The position numbers and the translations under genes are program-made. This document shows positions 36,931 to 47,900 of a stretch of DNA of 64,000 bases, in pieces (positions within the stretch are counted from its first letter, which is position 1; every line of letters begins with the position of its first letter). A model generated the notes under the pieces. The model was not told the origin of the DNA and did no database searches. It saw only the letters and a list, made by a program, of their open reading frames with translations. The DNA is taken from contig NZ_CP037952.1 of NCBI RefSeq assembly GCF_004358345.1, forward strand, positions 2,294,001 to 2,358,000, given 5' to 3'. This stretch comes from Parashewanella spongiae (GTDB lineage Bacteria > Pseudomonadota > Gammaproteobacteria > Enterobacterales > Shewanellaceae).

Positions 36931-37965
36931 ATGAATCGATTTGACCATAGCTCGGCGGCTGTGAAAAGTTTTGTAATTCTTGCTTGTGTGGTTGTTTTAC
37001 TTGCTGGAGTAAAAACAGCGAGCACGATAATAGTTCCATTTGCATTGTCGATATTTATTGCGGTGATCTGTAACCCTGCCATCGTATGGATGACACGATA
37101 TCGAGTACCAAAATGGCTAGCTGTTTTGATGTTGATGGTTTTTATCGTATTGATGGGGTTATGGCTAGCTAGCATTGTAGGCAGCTCAATAAATGAGTTT
37201 TCAGAACAATTACCACACTATCGAGATCAACTTATACAAAGGTTTAGTTGGCTGTTAGAGCGCTTACAAAGCTTTAATATTCAAATTTCTAAGCAACAGG
37301 TTTTGAATTATTTTGACCCTGGAATCGCCTTGTCGATGACGACAAACATGCTTTCAGGAGTCGGTAATGTAATGGCCAATATGTTTTTGATCATACTAAC
37401 CGTCGTTTTTATGTTGTTTGAGGCAAGCTCGTTACCTAAAAAGTTGCATATTGCTCTAGATGATCCAGAAATGCGGTTACAGCAAATAGATAAATTTTTG
37501 CAATCAGTAAACCAATATATGGTGATTAAGACGTTAGTAAGTCTTGCAACAGCAGTTGTAGTAGGAATAGGTCTATGGATTATCGGAGTTGATTATGTGC
37601 TGTTATGGGCGGTTGTTGCTTTTCTATTCAATTATATTCCTAATATTGGTTCAATCATTGCTGCAATTCCAGCTATTTTATTAGCATTAATTCAAATTAG
37701 TCCAGCGGCGGCTGGTGCAACAGCTGTTCTGTATGTCGCGACCAACATGGTTATGGGGAATATAGTAGAACCTCGCTTCATGGGACGAGGTCTTGGTCTG
37801 TCAACGTTGGTCGTATTTTTGTCATTAATATTTTGGGGATGGTTGCTAGGTTCAGTCGGCATGTTGTTGTCAGTTCCACTTACTATGGTTGTAAAAATAG
37901 CTTTAGAATCCAGTCAAAGCGGCGGTTGGTTGGCTGTGTTGTTATCTGATGACGGAACAGCCTGA
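36931..37965 (+). CDS. AI-2E/PerM-family membrane transporter
   Basis: 344 aa from ATG 36931 (MNRFDHSSAAVKSF) with AAAGGCGA upstream; GTG 36904 is an alternative. Seven to eight TM segments with the family block FNYIPNIGSIIAAIPAILLA, then NMVMGNIVEPRFMGRGLGLS near the C-terminal membrane core. Members include TqsA (AI-2 exporter), YdiK and PerM. Which substrate this one moves cannot be told. It is divergent from folX. Confidence 0.88.
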   Translation: MNRFDHSSAAVKSFVILACVVVLLAGVKTASTIIVPFALSIFIAVICNPAIVWMTRYRVPKWLAVLMLMVFIVLMGLWLASIVGSSINEFSEQLPHYRDQLIQRFSWLLERLQSFNIQISKQQVLNYFDPGIALSMTTNMLSGVGNVMANMFLIILTVVFMLFEASSLPKKLHIALDDPEMRLQQIDKFLQSVNQYMVIKTLVSLATAVVVGIGLWIIGVDYVLLWAVVAFLFNYIPNIGSIIAAIPAILLALIQISPAAAGATAVLYVATNMVMGNIVEPRFMGRGLGLSTLVVFLSLIFWGWLLGSVGMLLSVPLTMVVKIALESSQSGGWLAVLLSDDGTA

Positions 37966-37977
37966 TAGTAAATGTTG

Positions 37978-39450
37978 TTATGCGTGTAGCTCGCGTGATG
38001 TATTGCGAGCTACTTTAGTATAAACGATGTTAAATTCTTTATCTGTGAATGCCTTGATATTTGCTCGCTTGATGACCGCAATTAACCACTCCTGACCTAG
38101 TTTTAATAATTCATCAGATTGGTAATCTGCATTTGGACGCGGCACATCACTCCACTCAGAGTCGATAGATTTTTTAAAATCTTTTATAACATAACTGCCA
38201 AGTTGAGGGTTCTCAAAAATTTCTTTAGGTAAATATCCCCCTTCATGAGTAACATCAAACATCATCATTTCACCGACGAAGTGTATTTCACATCTTATTC
38301 TGTCTTGCAAAGTATAAAAAATAATGACGGCTGAATGGCCCTGTTGCTTTTCGGGAGAGTTAGAAATTCTACAAGAATTAATGTTAAGCTCGTGCCATAT
38401 ATCATGAAATGTAAGTAAGCCAGAAGACATATTGATTTCATCGTGAAGGCAGAGGTTTCTAGTCGTCAATCCGATAGGTACTAATGCGGTATGTTGGCAT
38501 AGATTTATACTTTTTACACTATGGCCTGTAAAAGATGGTACTAAGATCTTCTCTCCAAAGCTGTTAGCAATCATGTATCTATATAAATTAATGTAATTTC
38601 TCCCCTCGATTATATTGAAGGCTGTTGAGCCAAAAAGGAAAAATAAAATAGCTGAAATTTCTCGATATTCTTCTTCGTTATCATGTTCAGAACTTGATAA
38701 GCACGACGTACTTTTTTCGTTAAATTTAGACAGTAACAATCCCCATTTTCTTTTCAAAAAGTGTGATAAAGTTATTGTGTTTTCAGTATAAAAATTATTA
38801 GCACTACTATCAGAGGCGAGGATTTTCAGTTGTTGGAAGTAATTAATACGAGTTCGAATCATTCCAACACATGTTGAAAGTATTTCTTGTCTTGGTTCAT
38901 TTTCACAAAAAGGAATTGATTGAAAGGCGAAAACATCTTGAGTAATTGCGTATACAATTGCTATTTCTAAAGATTCTCTATATTCATAATTTTTATGCGA
39001 AAGCTCCTCTACTCTTTGTCTAAAGCGAATTAAAGCATCTTTATCCGATTTAGGTAACCATTCTGATTTGATTTGTAAATCTAGTTGTTTTTTTATTGCA
39101 TTTGCCGTGTGATACATACATGGCATTTGGCAGTCAATAGTAGCTGTTTTTTCTGCAAGTATATCTAACTGATATGCAAAGTGATGCCAGTCTTTTTCAG
39201 TATCAAAAAACTCTTCTGGTGTCATAAATGCGACTTTATCAAATTTAGAAAAAGAAATTTTTGCTGTTAAATATGAAACACGAGCACTTTTATTAACACT
39301 TAAACTGGACGGAATTAGTGTTTCTGTCTCAGTTTCTGTTTCAATGGTATTTTCGAGCTGAGGGTTTATATTTGGGACTGCTGGCGTTTTTAACTGAGTG
39401 CCAGTTGAATAATCCTGAGTTAAATGAACTGGGGAGCCTATAAGCGTCAT
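37978..39450 (-). CDS. uncharacterised 490-aa protein, possible effector
   Basis: Soluble, no signal peptide. The N-terminus (about 1-50) is low complexity, including TETETETE from a short microsatellite. The remainder is mixed helical with PEEFFDTEKDWHHFAYQLDI and a C-terminal beta-rich region LVPIGLTTRNLCLHDEINM ... GEMMMFDVTHEGGYLPKEIF. Several His/Asp/Glu pairs could be catalytic, but no known motif is recognised. It ends 13 bp from the convergent transporter gene. It has no homologue in the window. A disordered start followed by a globular domain is common in secreted effectors, but that is only a guess. Confidence 0.6.
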   Translation of the reverse strand: MTLIGSPVHLTQDYSTGTQLKTPAVPNINPQLENTIETETETETLIPSSLSVNKSARVSYLTAKISFSKFDKVAFMTPEEFFDTEKDWHHFAYQLDILAEKTATIDCQMPCMYHTANAIKKQLDLQIKSEWLPKSDKDALIRFRQRVEELSHKNYEYRESLEIAIVYAITQDVFAFQSIPFCENEPRQEILSTCVGMIRTRINYFQQLKILASDSSANNFYTENTITLSHFLKRKWGLLLSKFNEKSTSCLSSSEHDNEEEYREISAILFFLFGSTAFNIIEGRNYINLYRYMIANSFGEKILVPSFTGHSVKSINLCQHTALVPIGLTTRNLCLHDEINMSSGLLTFHDIWHELNINSCRISNSPEKQQGHSAVIIFYTLQDRIRCEIHFVGEMMMFDVTHEGGYLPKEIFENPQLGSYVIKDFKKSIDSEWSDVPRPNADYQSDELLKLGQEWLIAVIKRANIKAFTDKEFNIVYTKVARNTSRELHA

Positions 39451-40288
39451 TTATTAATATTTCAACGTATGAAGATATAAAATAAGATGTTAGCCCAGTT
39501 AGTTACTTTATTCGCATAATGTTAATTAGAATTAACCCAAGATTTATGTGCATTAAATAAAAGTTGAACTGTTATAACTCAAGTTTCGGAGTTCATTTTT
39601 AGCTAAAATCATGGGTACTTTCCAGTAGAAATAGCCTCTTGGCGTAATGTAAAAGTATCCATTTGCAAGACTTGATTAAAAAACGAGGTCACTTCTTCGT
39701 TGATTTTATTCAGTATGATTTCGCTTTCTGTTGTTGATAACGAAGAAATACTAGAAACTGCATCGCTGATCAAAGCCTTAAATAAGCCCCATAATTTACA
39801 AGCAAAATCTAAATTTTGTAGACTGTCGCAAAGCAGGTTTCTTGAGTCCGGTAGTTATAATTACAGTCTTTGCATATCAGCAGTGGAATACTGTTTTGAT
39901 ATACAGGTGTGTATACTTCAATAGTTTACAAAGTTGCTAGGATGATTACTTCGAGATGCTAAGCGAGATTTAAAGTGCTATTGAGTTTTCAATTAATGTC
40001 TTTCTTCTATAATATTGTGTTTTACTAGGATGTACGCCTCAATTGTTAAAAAATAAAATGTCATCTTATGGTGTAATTTAAGGGATTTGTGACAATGTTA
40101 TGGTGGAATTTATTCTTTTTTAAAAAAAAATCGCTGCCCATTCTATGAGCCTTGTAGACTATTTTTAATGTCAACTTATGTTGTAATCACCAAATTGTTT
40201 AACCAGATCTTTGAACCGAATTATAAAAGAGCCTAATGATCATACTTGTTTAGACTTATTTGTTAATTGGAAAATACTATTTAATAAT
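39451..40288. other. 838-bp gap: IS4-like fragment plus AT-rich sequence
   Basis: 39575-39848 is a fragment of the IS at 56901 (separate entry). From 39849 to 40288 no gene or strong hairpin is seen. Two ATGT(C/A)A(A/T)CTTATGG-like words (about 40058 and 40169) recur. This gap lies downstream of hlyD. Confidence 0.5.
39575..39848 (-). mobile_element. end fragment of the IS4-like element
   Basis: 274 bp starting TAACTCAAGTTTCGGAGTTC, almost identical to 56901-57174. It holds the IR and the transposase C-terminus (QMDTFTLRQEAISTG on the minus strand). Homology breaks at GAGTC. The rest of the element is absent here. Confidence 0.85.
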
Positions 40289-41716
40289 CTATCTTTCTTT
40301 TAAAGACTCATCTTGGTATTTCAAAAATGGTGCTAGGAAGTATTCTAACAGCCTTCTTTTACCTGTTTTTATTTCTACAGTAACGCTCATTCCTGATTGA
40401 AGGGGGACATGTCGATTGTCAACGAGAATTTGGGTTTGCTCTATTGATACCCTGATTGGGTATACGCGTCCAATCCCCTTTTGCTCTACAGAGTCATTAG
40501 AAACATGACGAACTGTCCCGTCAACTAATCCATAACGAGTGTACGGGAAGCTTTCAATTTTTATTTCAGCATGCATATCTTTGTGTATGAAACCTACATC
40601 TTTATTTAAAAGCATTGCTTCAACTTCCAATGTGGCATTTTCAGGGACAATGACCATAAGTGGTTGTGCAGCTTGAATAACACCGCCTAAAGTATGAACT
40701 TGTAACTGTTGTACGGTTCCAGAGACAGGAGCTGTGAGGTAGCGGTTTTGTTCTCGCTCTTCAGCTTTTGTTAAAGTCAGTTTATAAGACTTTATTTCTT
40801 TTCTTTGTGCGCCGAGCTCTTTTAGTTTTTCAGAATGAAACTGCCTATCTTGCTGGACACCTGAACTTTTTAAAGCGGCAAGTTTAGCTTTAGCCTCTTC
40901 TAGTCTACTTGCTTGTACTTTTAGATTTTGTGATGTTTCTACTTGTTTCTCTTTGTATGCAAGCCAATCTACATATGAAACATGTCCTTTATCTCTTAGC
41001 TTTTTGGTAACTTTTTCTTGCTCTGTAAAAAGCGGGGTTAGCTCTTTTAGCCTTTGTATATCTGTTTTTACTGACTCAATTGTAGCTTGTTGTTGTTTTA
41101 TGGAAGCTGCTAAGCTTGCTTTCATTGAGTTAAATAACTCCAAGTCTTTGTAAAATTGTTGATTTTGAAGCTGTATTTGTTGCTTGTTTGCAATTGATAA
41201 AAATTCTTTATTAACCTTTTCTAATTCACTGTTGAAATTAACCTTTTGTGTCGTTTCCATTTTAGATAACAATAACTCTATACGAAATGCATTAAGTTGT
41301 GCCGACAATAGGTTTGCTTTTACTTGTTTAACGTCTACTTCTGTATCAGTTGGATCCAGTTTGATTAGCGCCTGTCCCGCTTTCACTTTTTGGCCTTCAG
41401 TAACATAAATTTGCTCGACCTTACCAATTTCAAGCGCTTGAATTGATTTGACTTGGCCTTGAGGAATGATTTTTCCTTGTGCTACAGCTTCGATGTCAAT
41501 TTTTCCGAACCATGCCCATAAAACGGCAATAGAAAATAGAGCAAGGATTGTAAGCGAAACGGTTCTGCCGATTGGCGAAGCTGGGGTTTCCAAAATTTCT
41601 ACTGCGGCAGGTAAAAACTCTAGCTCGTTACCGCTGAGTTTTCTGTCTGGAATTTTATCATAATGCTCTTTAGCCGCTTTCCAGAGTTCACGGTATTTTT
41701 TTAATATTTCTAACAT
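40289..41716 (-). CDS. type I secretion membrane-fusion protein (HlyD family)
   Basis: 475 aa from ATG 41716 (MLEILKKYRELWKAAKEHYD), two bases after the upstream ATPase stop; an ATG at 41746 would overlap that gene. One TM near residues 45-65 (VSLTILALFSIAVLWAWFG), a biotinyl-lipoyl-like part, a long coiled coil (about 120-310), and the HlyD C-terminal signature GRVYPIRVSIEQ ... PLQSGMSVTVEIKTGKR. It links the inner-membrane ATPase to a TolC pore. Co-transcribed with the ATPase and divergent from the RTX substrates. Confidence 0.93.
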   Translation of the reverse strand: MLEILKKYRELWKAAKEHYDKIPDRKLSGNELEFLPAAVEILETPASPIGRTVSLTILALFSIAVLWAWFGKIDIEAVAQGKIIPQGQVKSIQALEIGKVEQIYVTEGQKVKAGQALIKLDPTDTEVDVKQVKANLLSAQLNAFRIELLLSKMETTQKVNFNSELEKVNKEFLSIANKQQIQLQNQQFYKDLELFNSMKASLAASIKQQQATIESVKTDIQRLKELTPLFTEQEKVTKKLRDKGHVSYVDWLAYKEKQVETSQNLKVQASRLEEAKAKLAALKSSGVQQDRQFHSEKLKELGAQRKEIKSYKLTLTKAEEREQNRYLTAPVSGTVQQLQVHTLGGVIQAAQPLMVIVPENATLEVEAMLLNKDVGFIHKDMHAEIKIESFPYTRYGLVDGTVRHVSNDSVEQKGIGRVYPIRVSIEQTQILVDNRHVPLQSGMSVTVEIKTGKRRLLEYFLAPFLKYQDESLKER

Positions 41717-41718
41717 TA

Positions 41719-43875
41719 CTATGCTTCTCCTATTTGTGCCGACCATAACATCGCATAGCGCCCTTTGCTCTCAAGCAATTCATCATGAGATCCATCTTCT
41801 ATGATGACTCCTTCTTCGACAGTGAGAATTCGGTCACAGTGCCGAACAGTTGAAAGACGATGAGCAATAATAATCACTGTTCTTCCACGGCAAATACTCT
41901 GCATGTTATCTTGAATTGCTCGCTCAGATTCATAATCCAATGCTGATGTTGCTTCATCAAAAATCAAGACTCTCGGATTCGTTACAAGAGCTCTGGCGAT
42001 AGCTATACGTTGGCGTTGCCCTCCTGATAGGCCTGCGCCTCGTTCACCTAATAAGGTATCGTAACCTTGAGGTAGTTTTAAAATAAACTCGTGAGCACCT
42101 GCCATTTGTGCTACTGCAATTATGCGCTCCATTGATAGTGTTGGATCCGTCAGTGCGATGTTATCTTTTATCGAGCGGTTAAATAGAATGTTTTCTTGAA
42201 GTACAACTCCTACTTGACGTCTAAGCCATGCTGGATCTAAAAGTGCTAGATCATTGCCATCGATCATAACTCTTCCTTGCTCTGGAATATAAAGACGCTG
42301 TATTAGTTTGGTAAGAGTGGATTTACCTGAACCGGAACGACCAACTACCCCAATGATTTGTCCAGCACCTATTTCTAAGTTAACCCCTTGTAGCACCTTT
42401 TGAGCAGTCGGTGAGTAACGAAAATGTACGTCATCAAATTGAATTTTTCCTCTAATCGGTGGAAGTGTTGGACGATTTAAGCTTTGCTGTGGTTCTTGGG
42501 GGACGTTCAGTACATCACCTAACCTGTCGAGAGAAATTCGAAATTGCTGAAAGTCCTGCCATAGTTGAGCAAGACGTAAAATAGGCGCTGCTACTTGTCC
42601 TGAAAGCATATTAAAAGCAATTAGCTGACCAACGGTAAGATCTCCATTGATCACCAATTGAGCACCTTTCCAAAGTAGAATAGCTGATACAATTCTGCTC
42701 ACAAGTTGAACAGATTGCCCTCCAAAAATACCTAACACCACCGACCGAAAAGAAGCTTTGACATAACCTGCCAGCTGTTCTTCCCATCGTTGGCGCATTT
42801 GGGGTTCTACTGCCATTGATTTAAGCGTTTCCATTCCGGTTATGGATTCGGTTAGAAACGCTTGATTAACGGCTCCTCTTTGAAATTTTTCTTCTGTTCG
42901 AGCTCTTAATTCTGGGGTAATTAAAAATGAAATAATGAAATAAACAGGAATCGAACCTAATACAATGTAAGTTAGGGTTGGCGCATAAAAATACATCACA
43001 ATGAAAAAGACAAATGTGAAAAATAAATCTAAAACAACAGTTAATGCATTTCCTGTTAAAAATGATCGTATACTTTCTAGTTCTCTTACCCTAGCTACAA
43101 TTTGACCTACTGGTTGAGAGCTAAAATAAGCAATTGGCAGCCTCATCATGTGATCGAATAGCCGAGAACCTAATTCAACATCAACTCTACTTGTCGTATG
43201 AGAAAAAACATAAGTTCTTAGCCCGTTTAGAGTTATATCAAAAATTGTTATGACTAATAGTCCAACAACTAATACATCAAGTGTTGTTAATCCTCTATTA
43301 ACCAAAACCTTATCCATAACGACTTGAAAAAAGAAAGGAGTAACTAAAGCAAATAATTGAATAAAAAAAGAAACAAGTAATACTTCTTTAAATAGTTTTC
43401 TATATTTTACAACGACAGGAATGAACCAACTAATATCGAACTTTCTGTCTTTGCCTGCCAACATTGCTCTACTTGTCATAAAGACTGCTTGACCATCCCA
43501 TCGGGCCCATAAAGATTCAAGTGGCAGTTGTTCAGGTTTTTCTCCTGGAACCTGTATTAAGGCTTTGCCATCTTTAACTGCAGCAATAATAAAAAATGTT
43601 TTATCTTTTGAATGAGCAATGAGCGGAAATGCAGCTTTTTCTAATCTATTCTGTTTAATTTTTCCATATCTGGCTTTAACTCCAAGTTTTTTTGCTGTTC
43701 TAACCATTGTTATTGGTGTGAGATCTTCTCCACCAGGACAATATTCATGTTTTATGGTTTCAGGATCTGCTGGTTTTTTTAAATATTGCAATAACATAGT
43801 AAGGCAAATTAAACCTGTAGGAACTTGTTCTTGCTCATTATTATTATTCTCATCAGATGAGTTTTTTTCTTTCAT
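41719..43875 (-). CDS. type I secretion ABC transporter (HlyB/RtxB family)
   Basis: 718 aa. A C39-peptidase-like domain (about 15-140) without a catalytic Cys in the usual place, as in HlyB-type exporters. Six TM helices (about 150-440). ATPase with Walker A GRSGSGKSTLTK, signature LSGGQRQRIAIARALV, Walker B RVLIFDEATSALD and H-loop IIAHRLSTV. It exports unfolded RTX proteins with C-terminal signals in one step through HlyD and TolC. The two giant RTX-type genes to the right are the obvious substrates. No TolC or HlyC acyltransferase gene is in the window. Confidence 0.95.
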   Translation of the reverse strand: MKEKNSSDENNNNEQEQVPTGLICLTMLLQYLKKPADPETIKHEYCPGGEDLTPITMVRTAKKLGVKARYGKIKQNRLEKAAFPLIAHSKDKTFFIIAAVKDGKALIQVPGEKPEQLPLESLWARWDGQAVFMTSRAMLAGKDRKFDISWFIPVVVKYRKLFKEVLLVSFFIQLFALVTPFFFQVVMDKVLVNRGLTTLDVLVVGLLVITIFDITLNGLRTYVFSHTTSRVDVELGSRLFDHMMRLPIAYFSSQPVGQIVARVRELESIRSFLTGNALTVVLDLFFTFVFFIVMYFYAPTLTYIVLGSIPVYFIISFLITPELRARTEEKFQRGAVNQAFLTESITGMETLKSMAVEPQMRQRWEEQLAGYVKASFRSVVLGIFGGQSVQLVSRIVSAILLWKGAQLVINGDLTVGQLIAFNMLSGQVAAPILRLAQLWQDFQQFRISLDRLGDVLNVPQEPQQSLNRPTLPPIRGKIQFDDVHFRYSPTAQKVLQGVNLEIGAGQIIGVVGRSGSGKSTLTKLIQRLYIPEQGRVMIDGNDLALLDPAWLRRQVGVVLQENILFNRSIKDNIALTDPTLSMERIIAVAQMAGAHEFILKLPQGYDTLLGERGAGLSGGQRQRIAIARALVTNPRVLIFDEATSALDYESERAIQDNMQSICRGRTVIIIAHRLSTVRHCDRILTVEEGVIIEDGSHDELLESKGRYAMLWSAQIGEA

Positions 43876-44076
43876 ATTAAACTTCTTATATAAAACAAAA
43901 GTGTTAAATAATTAAGTAAAGGTGAATGTTAATGTGTTAAATATAAATTCTAATTAATTAAATTTAAACAATAAATTAACAAATAACTTTAACTTGTGAC
44001 TTTGATCAACGAATAATTGATTATTTAAATATATTATTTTTACAATTTAAATTACTTAATCAAAAGTGAGATTGTC
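43876..44076. promoter_or_regulatory. divergent intergenic region between hlyB and nuclease genes
   Basis: About 200 bp, extremely AT-rich, with TTAATTAA-type runs. It must hold promoters for both sides. The AT content and position would suit H-NS silencing, but no discrete operator is identified. Confidence 0.35.
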
Positions 44077-44808
44077 ATGAAAAAAATATTATTTGCATCA
44101 GTATGTTTAAGCTTTTCATCATTTATTAATGCTGCTTGCCATAATCATTTAGATATGGGAACACCAAACGATAGTGATCAATTATTATGTAGAGACGGTT
44201 ACGCAGTAGGCTATAATTATCAAAAGAAAGTAGCTAATTGGGTTTCGTATTACATAACAAAAGATAGTGTTAACGCATTTTATAAACGCTCAAATAGTTT
44301 CAAAACTGATAAAGAACTCCCATCTCAATTTCAATCAACTTCAACTGACTATTCTCGAACAGGTTATGACCGAGGGCATTTGGCTCCATCAGGCACTGTT
44401 GACTTCAGTAAAGACTCAATGCAACAGAGTTTTCTAATGTCGAATATGGCTCCTCAATTACCTGGTTTTAATCGAGGTGGCTGGAAAGGATTAGAAGATA
44501 AAATTCGGAATTGGGCAAATACTTATAATGAATTATATGTAATTTCTGGTCCAGTTTGGGATGGTAATGAAGAATATATTGGTAATGGTGTATATATACC
44601 AAATGCATTTTTTAAAGTGATTTTAGATCCTTATTATAATGATTCAATAGCTTATCTAATTCCTCATCAAAAAGTTAAATCAAGTGAGATGTCAAAATAT
44701 ATTACAACTGTCAATAAAGTGGAGGAATTAACTGGGTTTGATTTCTTCTCTGAATTAAATGATGGGGTTGAGGAAGACGTGGAATCACAATTATGGGAAA
44801 CGTGGTAA
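44077..44808 (+). CDS. exported DNA/RNA non-specific endonuclease (NUC1/EndA type)
   Basis: 243 aa. Sec signal MKKILFASVCLSFSSFINA, then a beta-beta-alpha metal nuclease. Motif TGYDRGHLAPSG carries the catalytic His (DRGH); SFLMSNMAPQLPGFNRGGWKGLE provides the metal-binding Asn; ELYVISGPVW follows. The family degrades DNA and RNA outside the cytoplasm. It sits between the secretion genes and RTX genes and probably belongs to the same secreted arsenal, though exported by Sec. Confidence 0.92.
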   Translation: MKKILFASVCLSFSSFINAACHNHLDMGTPNDSDQLLCRDGYAVGYNYQKKVANWVSYYITKDSVNAFYKRSNSFKTDKELPSQFQSTSTDYSRTGYDRGHLAPSGTVDFSKDSMQQSFLMSNMAPQLPGFNRGGWKGLEDKIRNWANTYNELYVISGPVWDGNEEYIGNGVYIPNAFFKVILDPYYNDSIAYLIPHQKVKSSEMSKYITTVNKVEELTGFDFFSELNDGVEEDVESQLWETW

Positions 44809-44996
44809 TTAAGTTTTTAATATTTATAACTTTATAATTGTTTAGTTGTTGTCTAAATAACGAAGTTTGAAAAATGTATTTATTAGATAACTAGTTAAAA
44901 TATATTTGGATTGTTATTTAGACAATATTGTTCTAGATCAAAGATGGAATTTTGAACAATGAACATATTGGTAGAAAAGTTAAACAGGTATTTATT

Positions 44997-47900
44997 ATGG
45001 GTTTATGGAGTTGGGTTAAATCTGCAGTTACGGGGAATTGGGAAGGCGATGGTAGTAGTGAACACAAAACGCTTATTCATCTACGTGCTCAGATGTGGGG
45101 AAACGGTGGTAATGATCATTTAACTGCTTATGGAGCATGGGCCAATATATGGGGTGGCTCAGGAAGCGATACATTAGAGGCATGGGCTGGAAATGCTCGT
45201 TTGTATGGTGAATCAGGCAATGACCGTATAGTGAGCAACGGTGCAAACGCAGAAGCCTATGGTGGCACCGAAAATGACTATATCGAAGTGACAGGCATAA
45301 AGGCAAAAGCTGACGGCGGGGATCACAACGATACGGTTATTGGTCGAGGTATCCATGCTACGTTGAGTGGCGGAAATGGTAATGATACGGTTAAAGCGTA
45401 TGGTGCTTACGCAACTGTCTCAGGAGGAAGCGGTAACGATATTTTACGTGCTTATGGCCTCTACGTAAAAGTGTACGGTGGTATTGGCGATGACAGAATT
45501 AGCTCGGTCGCAGGTGGTGCAAAGATTTACGATTGGAATGGAAATAATAAAATATATGCAGCCGCAGGCGCAAACATCATTGAAACTGGTTGGGCATTTA
45601 GTAAAGGTAATGACCGAATTGAAGCGATAGGTGGTGCAAATATCATCAGTGCTGGTGGTGGTAACAATGATATTGATGTATTGGGTGGTGGAAATCTCAT
45701 ACAAACAGCGCATGGCAACAGTGATATTGTAGCGGGCGGCTTAGCTAATATTGTACTTTCAGGCAATGGTAACAACGATGTCACAGCACTAGGTGGCGCA
45801 AATATTCTATTGCTCGGTCATGGCTCTAATGACGTCAATGCTGGCGGTGGTGCAAATGTTGTAATGTCAGGAAATGGCGATAATGACATTTTAGCTGCTG
45901 GAGGTGTCAATATTGTAATGACTGGAAACGGGCATAATGACATTACAGCTTTGGGAGGAGGCAATTTAATTACTGCAGGAAACGGCAATGACGAAATAAA
46001 GGCAGGCGGTCTGGCCAATGTAATTGTTGCAGGCAATGGTAATAATAATATTAAAGCTCTTGGTGGCAGTAATTTTATCCAGTCGGGTAAAGGTGATGAT
46101 CATATTGTTGCTGGTGGAGGCGGAAATGCCATCGTCGCAGGTGATGGAAGAAACGAGATATATGCGCTTGGATATGCCAATGGCATTTGGGGTGGTAAAG
46201 GTGATGATCATGTTGCCGTTGGTGGTCGATATAATACCAGTATTCTAGGGGATGGAAATAATAATCTAATCTCTGTAGGCGAGTTAAATGTTGCTTTCTC
46301 GGCTGGAGGAGATGACTTCATTGGCATGTATGGAATGAGTAACATTGCACATGCTGGTGGTGGTGACAATGTTATTGCAGCACTAGGTAATTCAAATGTC
46401 CAAATAACAGCATCAGGTGACGATCTATTACTCGCAGGCGGTGTTGGTAATCTTCAGGTTGCAGGTGATGGTGATAATGCTCTGGCAGCAGCAGGTTTGG
46501 TTAATATCCAATGGGCTGGCTCAGGCGACGACACCATGTTAGCAGCGGGTAAAGGTAACATCCAACTTGCTGGTGACGGAAACAACAGTTTATTTGCAGC
46601 AGGTCAGTATAACTTCCAACTATCTGGCTCTGATGATGATTTCGCAATTGCCCTTGGGCAGTACAATATTTCAGTGACTTCGTCAGGCAAAGATACTGTA
46701 GTCGCTGGCGGACAATATAATGTTGTATTCTCTGGTGGTGATGATGATACCTTACTCGTAGCGGGTGAAACTAATGTTGTTGCTACAGGCTGGGGAAATG
46801 ATACTGGCATATTTGGTGGTAAAAACAATATTGTACTACTTGAAGGTGGTGATGATACAGCGATTGTTGGTGGTAAAACGAATGTTGTCTTTGCTGGTGG
46901 CGGCGATGATAAGCTTTTAATTGCTGGTGAAAGTAACTATGTTACCGCTGGTAGTGGTTCAGATTTACTCATTGTTGGTGGCAAAAATAATTGGGTTGCT
47001 ACTGATAATGAAGTAACTTTCAACTTAGAAGATTTACCCGGTGGTGGAGAGTACTCTTTCGATTACTCAAAAAATAAGAACTTAGGGGAGTATGTTGATA
47101 GTAACTCTGCTCGTAATTTGGAGGCAAACCTAACGGCTTCTGCTGAAGTACGAATGAGCGGAGAATTAGCTGCAATTTTCCCAGATATTGAGTTTTCGCA
47201 AGCTGATACCCCTGACTGGTCTATTCCAACATTAACCATTCCGCAATTTGATTTTGAGATCCCAGATCTTCCAGAACTGAAATCACCTGAAGCTGACTTC
47301 AAATACGGAAGCTTACCAAGTTATGGTGTTCCAAGTATTTCACTTCCAACTCTCTCTACTCCTGAGCTACAAATTCCAAATATCACATTACCTTCAATTA
47401 CCATTCCACGTTTAGCAGATATGAACATCGATCTTCGTGATTGGAACATTGCGGGCAGTTATGATCTTAACTTTGGGATAGATGGTACAGGTGCCGCTGC
47501 AAGTGAATTACTCAATGGCTTAACGGGCGGTACACAATACTTGGGTGAAGAGCTTGATAGTAAAGTTAGAGAAGCGGCCAATACTGCTGAAAGTAATGAT
47601 TTAGGTATTTTTGCATCAGGTGAGTTTGATTTAACAGACAGTCCAAATCGTGAAAGTACTGAGAGCAATAAAATAGGTATTAATTACATTGTTGGTGAGC
47701 AAAGCAAAGAGTTCGAATTCTTTAAGCCACTAGTAGAATCTATTGATCAAGACCGTGATACGACTCCAGAGTCCTCAGGTGAGCGTGCAACTAATGAATT
47801 CCGCTTACCCACGATTACTATTGGGGCATTAACAGCGCCAAATATCAGATTAAATTCATTCAGTTTTGAAGGTTTTAGTTCTCTATTAGCCAAGAAAATT

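Noticed and set aside
40289-43875. RTX acyltransferase (hlyC) or TolC gene within the secretion cluster
   Set aside because: No frame in the region resembles either; they must be elsewhere or not needed.
45073-46248. Several frames opposite or within the Gly-rich repeat gene
   Set aside because: Shadow frames produced by biased GGN/GAY codon patterns of the real repeats.
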